A DNA stretch of 64,000 bases, taken from Nomia melanderi. Taxonomy: Eukaryota > Arthropoda > Insecta > Hymenoptera > Halictidae. Position 1 is the stretch's first letter. The number at the start of each line of letters is the position of its first letter. Position numbers and translations under genes: made by a program. The stretch lies in assembly GCF_051020985.1 (NCBI RefSeq), contig NC_134999.1:9362001-9426000 (forward strand), read 5' to 3'. The notes beneath the pieces were generated by a model. That model was not told the DNA's origin, made no database searches, and saw only the letters and a program-made list of their open reading frames with translations. This document shows positions 24,780 through 34,590 of the stretch, in pieces.

Positions 24780-24954
24780 GGGTCTATGCACACGAGCGAC
24801 GCGACACCGCGCCATTAACAAAACGATAACGGATCGCGACAAAGATGGCAAATATATATATTTCTTCTTTTATTAATCGTATATATTGTGTAAAATGAAA
24901 TTTGCTTTGTATGCGAGATCGCGACGGTATCGCATCGCTCGTATACATAGACCC
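24780..24954. mobile_element. 175-bp MITE with TTA target duplication, PIF/Harbinger-like
   Basis: The ends are inverted copies. The left end starts GGGTCTATGCACACGAGCGA; the right end read in reverse complement starts GGGTCTATGTATACGAGCGA. About 25 of the first 29 bases match, and every mismatch is a C/T change. TTA directly flanks both sides (24777-24779 and 24955-24957), a 3-bp target duplication typical of PIF/Harbinger DNA transposons. The interior is AT-rich and has no transposase, so this would be a non-autonomous element. Superfamily assignment rests on the TSD length and sequence and the GGG start. Confidence 0.75.
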
Positions 24955-24957
24955 TTA

Positions 24958-26450
24958 AACTGTGACCGCAATCAATTCTGGCCCGAGCAATCCACCGCTC
25001 ACCGCTATCGATCGCAACTGACACTGACTTTACTTCGACTGCAATCTGGAGAAAGTGTCCCCTAGGCAGTGTCGGTTCTTGGTATTGACGACGGTGCGAC
25101 CAAAATTTTACATTCGATCTGATTTATAATTGAAGTCACGGAAGCTTTTGCATATTGGCAGTGGAACGAGAGAAAGTCAGAACTCGATGCAGGGTTGATT
25201 ATAATTAGGTAAAGCAGCGTATTTGTGCTGGATTAGGTGCAGAATTAATATGCTGACAGGTATGCAGGTTAACCAATCGTGAGTACTAATCGATGCACCT
25301 ATGCATTTATTTCTCTTATAAAATACTTAGAAAATAATACAAATAGAAAAGTTTTATTTGTTTGATAACGTTTTTCTGAAAATTTAAAATATGTAATGAT
25401 AGATTTGATTATATAAAAAGATTTGTGATTATACAGATATCACAATTTTATTATACATTTTTTATTTTTTCGAATTACACGATAGATATGTCAAATATGT
25501 TTTGTATGAAAATAATGTATTTTCAGCATGGTCTATGATGCATGACGTGTTCAATTTATTCATTTAGTTATATTAAATGTTCTTTTTGGAAAATACTTGT
25601 GTTTATCGATTCTAAAGTTCTCTTGTAATAGAGAATATATTCGTTCCAATAATTACAAATTTTTAATTCCCATGCAATCTTTTAACAAAGAGTATCTGCC
25701 TACAAGAATAATTAATTTTCTATTCTCCATACGCAACAATATTTAATACTTTCAATCTATTTTTTAATCAGAGGAGAGAAACCTTACAGAAATTTATTCC
25801 ACTCCCCTCCGAAAATCATTCCATAATACATGGAGTAACGACGAGAAGTCTTTTATAAATTATAAATTTTGTATTCTAGCTCTATTTTGAGATTAATTTA
25901 CATAAAAAATTTATTTTGTATTCAGTGAAAATAAATAATAAATAATACAGTTGTATTTATGTTTAACAATCTTTTTGGTTTTCAATTCAACATTCACAAT
26001 AATATTAACTTCGTCAACAAACATATACACATTACTAACAAATCTCGCATTAAATATCAAAAACAATGACATCTAAAAGCAAAACGAAACATGATTAACT
26101 AAAAAAAGACTCAAAACACTCATAGTACCTACTGTTAAAAAATTTTAATATTTTACTAAAATCAACGCTTCTTCTTACAATAACCTTGCCCAAAATTATG
26201 AATATAAATTAAATCTCTCTCAAAAGTTCCTTCTGGTTAGGTACCCCTCCAACCAGTCAATGACAATCGCATTAATTCCTTATCGTACCAATACCTCTGA
26301 AACTGTTGACAAACATTTCTGAATTCTATATCAATTAAAAAAAAAAATCAAAGTTCTTCCTTTGAAAATAATGTTTTACCTACAAAATAAAAATCCATTT
26401 ACAACAATCAAAAAATGTTTTTACGCTAAGAAAAGCGTACATCAAGGGTC
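24958..26450. other. AT-rich spacer
   Basis: Long AT-rich stretch with poly-A/T runs (for example 26338-26347) and no open frame above 61 aa. Apart from ordinary TAAT words I see no structure worth calling. Confidence 0.7.
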
Positions 26451-27830
26451 TAAGAAAATCCAACAAGCCAAACCAGAAGCCCGTTCTCGTTACAAACGCC
26501 TCATCGGAAGCGGCGACAGTTTCGCGCGCAACAGCCTAATAAAATAACCTCGAATCAATTCGCGGCCGGTTCTCGATCCGTCCCTCTCCCCTCCTTCCAG
26601 CCGGAACCCTCACGCTCACCCCCGGAACAATTTCCCGAGATCGCGTCGCGCGATTCCGGGGCGTGCGTGTTACCGGAGCGTCGCGTGCCGATTCCAGGCG
26701 TCCGCGTCGCGTCGGCCGGTCCGCTTCTCGTTCCGCTCCGGTCGCTTTCTCTTTTTCCGGTTTCCTGAGGTCGGCCGGCCGCCGCCGCCGCTGCCACCGA
26801 CGCCGCCGCCACACCCAGCCGGTAGCGTTGCACACGCCGCGCCGGGTTGAATCGATGGAGGACACGTAGGGTCGATGTTAATGGCCTTGCAACAGGTTGA
26901 ACGAATCGGTCGCGGCGTCTTCGCCGAGCGACGTTCGAGCGCGGCGCGCCTTCCTCTATCTGGTGTCGCGGTGATAAGCGGATTGCGGGGAAGAAACGCG
27001 TTTCCGGCCACCCTTTCGATCGATAACCGTGAATTATATCGATGCAACGGGGGCTCGCGCTCGCTCGCTCGCTGCCCGTGCGCTGCATAAATATGTATTT
27101 ATGGGCCGCGTTCCTCTTTTTCCCCTTTCTACCGCACCCTTCCTCTTCCTTCGTGCTTTTTGTCTCTTTTTTCTGGTTTCGGAGAGCTGCTTTTGCCAGT
27201 GACCAGCCCGAGACTCATTTGGAGAACGATGGAAGCAACGCTGGAGACCCGTTTTTTAGGACTGAATTTTTCCTTTTGTAGGACTTTTTGGTTTCTTTCT
27301 ATTGAGTGGAAAGTAGGTTGAGGGATTTTCTTGGAGAATTAAGGTTTGGTTTCAGAAAATTTTGAATGTTGAAAATTGGTGTGATTGTTAGCTCTTTTTG
27401 TGGAGCTCTTTAATTGGGGTTTTTAGTTTGGAGCTCTTTTTGGAGATTTTAGGTGAGATTGCGGTATAGGGTTTGGAAGGATGTTGTATTGGCGAAAGTG
27501 GTGTTGGATGGTTGAAGTGTGGAACAGTTGTTGAAAGATTTCAGTGGATTTATAATATTTCTGTGTTTATTTGTTCATAATATATTTGAAGTCGTATCAG
27601 CATCAAGAATAAAAATTTTTAGACTACAGTGCTTTGTGAATAAGATCGGCAGAAAATATTATAAACACTCGTTTTTCAATTCTTTACCTCGAATCCTCTA
27701 CAAACTCTTTTAGTATCCTAGAATGTACAAGTCGGCAAGTTCCTCTATTCACTAGAGTCAATACAATACATGAAAAAGATAAATATTACATAAAAAAAAT
27801 AAATATAATCATGACATACATGCAACTTCC
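26451..27830. other. GC island (26451-27290) and T/G-rich spacer
   Basis: The island contains (CCG)n text at 26772-26810 and GCTC units at 27053-27073; frames on both strands (up to 177 aa, minus) are Arg-rich artefacts. From 27291 the plus strand is G/T-rich, and the word GAGCTCTTT or AGCTCTTTTTG is repeated near 27391, 27403 and 27430, a small cryptic direct repeat. No gene is supported. Confidence 0.6.
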
Positions 27831-28098
27831 TTAACCGTTTGTATGCCAAGCAGCGCGATCGCGTTTCTCCAGTACATTGTCTAAAAGTGCCAGCCTATCA
27901 GTTCGTAGAATCAAATGAAGTTTATTTATTCGTCTTTCTTCTAATTATATATTTTTATTTTTATTATTGCGTGCTTAGAAATGGAAGAACGAAACGATCG
28001 TACTATTTAGAATTTTTTATCTAAAAATAGAAAAGCTTCATTCAGTTTTTGAGATGAAACGAAAGAAGCGCGATTGCGCCACTTAGCATTTTTCGACT
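27831..28098. mobile_element. Inverted-repeat element, possibly piggyBac-like MITE
   Basis: The 26-base arm at 27843-27868 (ATGCCAAGCAGCGCGATCGC...) is matched in reverse complement at 28064-28089 (ATGCTAAGTGGCGCAATCGC...). Twenty-one of 26 bases match and all five differences are transitions. The left side reads TTAACCGTTTGT immediately before the arm, so a TTAA insertion site is plausible. The right outer end has diverged and lacks a clear TTAA. The interior is AT-rich without transposase. Class assignment is tentative; the inverted repeat itself is clear. Confidence 0.55.
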
Positions 28099-29471
28099 GG
28101 GTTTCTGGAAAGACCCGTCGCACTAAAACATTACAAAAAAGTGCCAATACTACTAACATTCAGAGCATTGTATCCTAATTCAACGAAAGCACCACGTTAC
28201 ATAACCTTATGCAGCCCCACAAAACGAACACTAAATCTACTAGAAAATTACACTGAACAGCTTATTATCCACATTTAACAACATTACAGAAATTCTCCGA
28301 TGCAAACACCCTAGTCATTATCATTCTCACATTAAAAGGAGAAAAAAACACGAAAATAGAAAAACCAGGAAGCCACGCCGCGATCATGCCCGCTTTTATA
28401 TTCATGAATGTATATTAAATTCTGTAGAAAATCATAAGGGAGGGGGTTACGAATTAAACGCAAAATTTTGCATTGAACGCGGGGCTCGAGCGCATTTGAG
28501 ACCGGACGATTAGCTTTCCGCTATAGCGGCCTCCCGATATATCGATCCCGGGCCTGGAACCGCCGCCGCGGCGAGTCCATGCGCTTCCCTGATCTCTATG
28601 GAGGGCCGGAATCGGCACAGAAGCCGCTTAGAAAGCGATAACTAAAACCCTCGCCCCGGATCTACGTTTCTCGTTCCGATTTTCGCGGAACGCCCAGTCT
28701 TCCCGATAATTTCGGTCGAACCTTTTATGCTCTGGATTGGATTGGCCGAACGTGGGAGCGACCCGAAAGAATGTCGGGTGGGTGGGTTCGCTCGCAAACG
28801 GCCCTCTGCATGTGTGCCGAATATTTAAGCGTGTTCTGCAACGTGCGCGCACCCGGCGAATGCTTTTTCGGTAAATTTGAGCGACGGAAAATACGACAAT
28901 ACATTCAGAAATTTTATTGTGTATATACGTACACGCGGAATGGACTCATGTGTGTCCTTGTCTCGTTCCAGGCCGCTTTTCCTGCTTGACGCGGGAAAAG
29001 TATGCGCAAGGTGTTCCACGAAACGGAGACTGATGATTGAATATTGTTCAATTAATCAATTTTTCAAATTTTATCTTTTCCTTTGTTCCTGTTCCCACTG
29101 AGAAAAATTTATCATTGAACTTCATTGATCTTTTCCAGTTTTCGCATTTTGCTTCGTGAAATTGTGCAGTATTCAACGTGTTAGTGTCTCATCGTAAAGT
29201 AATATTTAGCACAGAAATCGTTTCCAAAAGACACCAAAACGAGTGTTCTTTCGGAACCCTCTTAGAAATTCCCCAATCGATTCGAACCCACCGCATCGGC
29301 TTCCCGGTCGAAACTCGAATCCTTCGCAGGCTTTCCCCGGCATATTTTCCAAGCGTAGGAAATCCTGTTAACCCATTAATAACTCGAGGCTGGCTTCCAA
29401 GGGAACCGAGTAGGGTTCCACGGGCCTTCTCTCGTCGTGGAGGGCGAGCGCGAAGCTGCATTGCATCGTTT
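28099..29471. other. AT spacer, GC island, short spacer, GC island
   Basis: AT-rich to 28370, then GC-rich at 28371-29030 with the 12-bp palindrome CCGCTATAGCGG at 28518-28529. A short AT-rich gap follows at 29031-29250, and GC-richer DNA leads into the first 107 bp direct repeat. Open frames are short and strand-overlapping; no gene is supported. Confidence 0.6.
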
Positions 29472-29578
29472 TGCACGCAGGATTAATGGATGAATATCCA
29501 GGATCCATGGTTGGCAAGCAGGAGGGTCGATGCCTCTCCGCGGCCTACTGTTTCTCTTTCTTTCACGTGGAAATAAAT
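29472..29578. repeat. 107-bp direct repeat, copy A
   Basis: It aligns without gaps to 30670-30776 with 9 differences in 107 bases (about 92% identity), eight or nine being single-base changes of mostly transition type. It includes the identical blocks CGCAGGATTAATGGA (nearly), CAGGATCCATGG and CGCGGCCTACTGTTTCTC. Both copies lie at the inner edges of GC-rich DNA, with different sequence between them. Confidence 0.9.
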
Positions 29579-30669
29579 ATCCGCTATGTACTTTGATATT
29601 TTCAACACTTTTTCTTGGTATTACATGACTTTGCCGAAAATCAGTTGTTTTTCATTCTTATACGTTAAATATCCGAAATGATTTGAAAAATAAATAGCTT
29701 CATTTGAATAATATAATAACTATATGAGGAAACAAAAAATATATATATATTACGGTCTCGTCAGTCTAGAAATTAGCTTACACTTTTTAGACATTCATAC
29801 TTCTTCTGCCGCATCCACATTTACTGACATTAATAGTTAACTACATTATCCTGGATTATCTACTCTTCTAACCTCTTTATTCGTCAGGGCCGCATGGCGA
29901 TTGTGGTACGGGAATTGGAATCCCAAGATACCCGAGCTGGGTCAACCAAGCGCTTGTATGGACGAAATATCTAAATATGAAAGATATTGCTTATTTTTGT
30001 ATAAGAAATCGAACAGGTCCCACCAATAGATCTGCGATAATTAATACTATGATCTCTGGATGCCCAACGGCTTCGATCGTGCCGGACATTGGCGTTGGCT
30101 TCGTAGTAGTAGTGGTTGAAAGCTCACATACTGGGCTGTGTATTTGCTCCGACACTAGCCGGGATAGCTAGTAGAGCTTTGGAAAGTAAGCTTGATGCTA
30201 CCAACAGTCTACTTCCATGGGACTCATCTCGAGAGGCAACGCTGGTAAGACTTCGGCCTCGACTGATTAGGCCTCATCCCAATCCCACGCCTATGGGGGC
30301 TCTCCGAGGTAGACCTTCATCGCAGATTCTTAGGCGATAATCTAAAACTCCCTGTGTTCCAACCTCTCTAACACGATAGAAACATTCCCGGATTTGTGCA
30401 ACATAACCTACTATATACTTTCGACACATGATCATTTTTTACGCGAGCCAAGGTCTGAGCGTCGTGAGTGGAAGAGGTCCCTTACCCCTGTACAGTCTTA
30501 AACCTATGGTTGGATGGAACTAACGTGAAAGGCAGAGTGTAGTTACCCAGTCTTCTTTAACAAAAAACATACATTGCTAGAATTTTTATAAGGATTACAT
30601 GTCAATCATATTAAACGTTGGGTAGTTCTAGTGCTAATGAGGCTCATGCATGTCTCTAACTGCGCATTT
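29579..30669. other. ~1.1-kb segment between the 107-bp direct repeats
   Basis: AT-rich at both ends (29579-29870 and about 30560-30669) with a moderate-GC core at 29880-30560 unlike the neighbouring islands. The core has no CGCG-rich text but fairly even composition. Plus-strand frames of 64 aa (29977) and 74 aa (30116) overlap and match no family I know. I see no terminal inverted repeats, poly-A tail or rRNA/tRNA signature. It could be an inserted element, a fragment of duplicated DNA from elsewhere, or the unduplicated remainder of a tandem duplication. Confidence 0.5.
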
Positions 30670-30776
30670 TGCTCGCAGGATTAATGGACGAGTATTCAGG
30701 ATCCATGGCTGGCAAGCCGGGGGGTCGATGCCTCCCCGCGGCCTACTGTTTCTCTTTCTTCCACGTGGAAATAAAT
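30670..30776. repeat. 107-bp direct repeat, copy B
   Basis: Partner of 29472-29578 at an offset of 1198 bp. Two of the nine differences are paired: copy A has GGAG and CTCC around GGTCGATGCCT, copy B has GGGG and CCCC, so a 4-bp stem is kept in both. Rightward the sequence stays GC-rich, so copy B together with the left flank of copy A would restore a continuous island. Confidence 0.9.
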
Positions 30777-33700
30777 GCCCGGTCCCAATGCTACCCGCCT
30801 GCGATCAGCCAGTGTAGGGGGTGGGGGGAGCCAGCGGGGACACGGCAGAGCCTGTGTAATTAAATGCAGTTTATTTCGCGATAGCTGGACATTAGTGCGA
30901 TCGCAATGGGTTCTCGCGGACAGATCCCGGCTGGACGATGAACGCGTCAAGGTGTTATTATGCTGACGTATTACGCGCTAACGCGGCCGTCGGTATTTGC
31001 ATACGGGACGAGGCGTGAATAATCGCGTCTGATGTCCGTGACGGTGCATTGATTTTTTTTCTATCCCGCTGCTGCCCTCCCAAGATGCGCGCCGATATTT
31101 CATTGGCACGATTCTCATCGGAAATTCATGACCCCGATCGGTAATTTCAGTGGGAAAGGATAATGAGGCGGCATTTTGCTTGTGTTAAAGATTTTGTTGC
31201 GCTTCTTTGAACTGTTAGTCGAGCGATGCTAGTTTTGACCTATGTTGAACCTTCCCTTTGGATCGTATCAGCTCTATCGATGAAATACAGCAGTATTTTA
31301 CATATGTATATAAGTAAAAAATATTCTGTAAGTGAAATATTCACATTTTCGACATATTTGGTATTTCATATGAATAGACTATTGGTGTTCGTTTAATTTG
31401 AATTTCCGGGGATGGGATTTGCGAAAATAGAATTATAGAAAATAGTTTACTTTTTAGTAAGTGTCATGCAGTATTTGGCAATTTTGCACTTTCAAAGTTC
31501 TCATAAATGCATATTCATAATCACATATTGTAATCTCATAAATGTTTTAATAGCTAAATGTAAAGAATGTTCAATACATATCCAGCTAAGGGTCAGAAAT
31601 GAGCCGACGTTTGCCTGCCACGTGTTTTCTTCTTTTATAAATAACCAATATTTTATTATTCCTATTGTATGTGTATTATATATTTCTTCTTACTTTAAAA
31701 TGGACGGATTTCATTAATCCATTATAATATTTCCATTTTCACTGTTGCTTGCATCTCCGTGTGATTCCTGAGAAGGTATGAAATTCATAATCCGTCGAAT
31801 ACTGATAAAAAGTATATATCCGTCGTGGTCCGCGCGCTATCGACGGTTGAGTGGAACTTGTACCGCGTCAGTGCTGCCAACCATTAACGAGTTATAAAAT
31901 CGGAGGCATTGCTATTCATTCAACCCTCGTAATTATAAAGATAATAAAACGACTCCAATACAATTGAATTCATTATCTGTTGCTGCTTTGGCGTTCGATG
32001 AGCGTTTTAACGTCTAATAAATCTTTCCTAATCAATCCTCCTTACGATTTTATCTTATTGTTTACACACCGGTTCTTTAATCTCTTCGCATCGCTATTAC
32101 AATATATTACAACTATCCTCTTGTTTACGCTGATTTCCGCCAATTTCTAATCATTTTGCTTCCTTTCCCGTTCTCTTTGTTATTGATGAATCATTCACAC
32201 ATCAAACTTTATTGGAAGAAAAACGACAAAACAAATAAGAGACGCGAAAGAATAATTATAAATAAAATGTATTAAACTCTGAATAACGATTATTACATTT
32301 TTAATAAGAAAACCAATCGAACTAATTTTTAAGAAATTTCATTAACAATGTTACTAACAATATTACTTTCCTCTACACTGACAACACTCGAAGAAGAGAA
32401 AGGGATCAACATTTTCACAAGAGACAATCCTTCTCGCAATTGTTTCCAATTATCCGAAGCCTGACGTACTTTTAGAAAAATATTTATACTTCAATAAAGG
32501 TTCACCTAGAAGTTCGACTGCAGGGTAATCAGGAGTAGCAGCGAGCAGGACGCGGCAATAAACTCGGTTACCGCGTTTTTCGACGCGGTAACGGCGGAAC
32601 GGTTAATCTATAAAAATGCGCGGCCATTAATATCGGTCGACGGGCTGTTGGTGGAAAGTGGGGTGGGGTGGAAAAAAAGCGAAAAAGGAAAACAGAAGTA
32701 CCCGAAGAAAAAGTGTCATTAATTCGCTCGCGATCAACGCACGGCGCCGGGGAAATTTACAGCATAACCGCGCGGCCGCCTGGCTCGCTCGCGAACTGAG
32801 CGATTACCCCTTGCAAATAAATCCAGGTAAGTGCGGGCCAGGAGGGAAGGCTGGGGAGAGCTCGATTGCGAAAACGCTGTTTAATTTCCGACCGGAGTTG
32901 CATCGGGTTTCACTTTAATTAAGTGAAATAATTAGCCATACTCGACGGGGGAAGACATCACTCCAACACCCCCTCCAGCTCAGATAAGATTTCTCGAAAT
33001 CGAAATTTCCCCGTCGCGATATAGGACTACGTCGTATACTCATTGTGACTGCGATGGAAATTTTAACTGTTCACTCACTGTTCTAATTACCGTTAATCGA
33101 TCCGGGTTTTTGAGGAATTATCTATTAATTGTGTTGTTCGTTTAAGTTTCAATTATTGATTTTATTTCACGGAAAACTCGAATTAAAGTTACATGTTGGA
33201 CTTGTTGTAATAGTAATTTTGTGGGAAATAGATTTTATAATTTGTGTCATTGTGGGTATATTTTATTTAAATATGTGTTAATTAATAAGGGGTGGGAATG
33301 TTTTTGGAACTTGAATTTAAGAAATTTAAATTATTGAAGTTCCGTGTCAGATGTTTTATTCAATATTCTTTTGAAGCATTTTTTTGTAATATTAATTATA
33401 GGTGGTAAATTTGCGTGTGTTACTTATGTGTTACATCTCATGTAATAGAGAAATTATAGGAACTGGGATATATGTGAGATCACTACAAATTGTTATTTTT
33501 GTTACAGCAAAAGTGTTTGCGATTAATAATTTTGCATGTACGAGAAGATTACAATAGTTTTCATTATTTTATCCGACGTTGTTTAAGCATTGGTTGCGAT
33601 TTTGTTAATATTAATGGGAACAGTTTTTTGTGGAGGCGTTTTAAAATGCTGCTTATAAAGAATTCAGAAAAAAATGGGTGCTTCGATTGAAATGCAAAAA

Positions 33701-34412
33701 TACAATAACCCGATGGTTGACAGGTTAATATTAAAATCAAGTCCATATTGGACTGCGAATAGTAAGTTCAACCACTTTATAAAGCTGCATTGTTGTGTCA
33801 ATACATTGTTCAACAATTTTCTAAGACCATTAATAATTGCCTTAAAACGAGAATTATAAAATTATTTTTTTATTTATATGACGAAACTTCTAATTTTAAA
33901 TGTGCTACAGCTATTATTCTTATAATTCAATCTTTAAATTTCCAAATTGACAAAAGCAGTCGTGATCTACTCATAAATGAATTGTTTCATTTGTAAGTGA
34001 GCAAATCTCTTCATCATCAAAGTCTACCACTAATCAAAAACATAAAGCACGCTCGGCGCAATAAATTGATTTAATCCTATTTATAAGAAACAAATTATCT
34101 TAAGTAACCCGATCAGCTGGTCATAAAATCGTGTTTCAAATTCCTTATACTCTGACTTACGTAGTCATAAATCTACATAATAACCACTTTACCAGAAACA
34201 ATAAAAAAAATCCCAAATCCGCTCTTCCCTCCACCATAATTAACGAGACCGATGAAACCAATATCCCAACCATTCTATCGATAAGTCGAATAACTTTTAG
34301 TCGACATATCGACTGATAGTCATACATTTGATTCAGCATCATTTTCATCGTTATGGATTGATCAAACGCCAGATCTCGTTACGTTTTTAACCCATTCGAG
34401 AGCAGAGTCTTT
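30777..34412. other. GC island, spacer, GC island, spacer
   Basis: GC-rich to about 31190, AT-rich to 32500, GC-rich at 32501-33030, AT-rich to 34412. The 32.5 kb island holds the hairpin at 32567-32592 and one copy of GCAATAAACTCGG (32555-32567). Another GCAATAAAT word is at 34058. Frames of up to 86 aa have no domain. No gene is supported. Confidence 0.65.
32567..32592. repeat. Perfect 9-bp-stem hairpin
   Basis: GTTACCGCG (32567-32575), an 8-base loop TTTTTCGA, then the exact complement CGCGGTAAC (32584-32592). It lies directly after the GCAATAAACTCGG word in a GC-rich island. In DNA this is a dyad of GGTTACCGCG-type half-sites; in RNA it would be a stable short stem-loop. Function unknown. 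Confidence 0.75.
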
Positions 34413-34416
34413 TTAA

Positions 34417-34586
34417 CACTAGGTTTACGAAATGCGTCAATACGACGCATATTGAATTTTATAAACAAAACTTATACCCTAATAGTCTATTTTTAAATCC
34501 TTAATTTCTAACATCTAAACGAACGAACATAAATTTTTCTAGAAATAGTAGAACAAACCGTGCGACAAACATCCGTAAATCTAATG
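34417..34586. mobile_element. 170-bp piggyBac-like MITE with TTAA duplications
   Basis: TTAA at 34413-34416 and at 34587-34590 flank ends that are inverted copies: CACTAGGTTTACGAAATGC on the left and, in reverse complement, CATTAGATTTACGGATG on the right. A TTAA target duplication and C(A)CTAG-like termini are hallmarks of piggyBac-type elements. The interior is AT-rich and non-coding and has a small dyad (ATGCGTC/GACGCAT, 34432-34450) next to the left end. This is a non-autonomous copy; its termini resemble those of the element at 63413. Confidence 0.75.
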
Positions 34587-34590
34587 TTAA

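Noticed and set aside
29880..30560. Possible retrotransposon or rRNA/tRNA-derived fragment
   Set aside because: No reverse transcriptase motif, no tRNA B box or cloverleaf, and no rRNA sequence I recognise; left as unexplained.
33997..34016. GTGAGCAAA, seed of miR-87
   Set aside because: Downstream bases do not match and there is no complementary arm.
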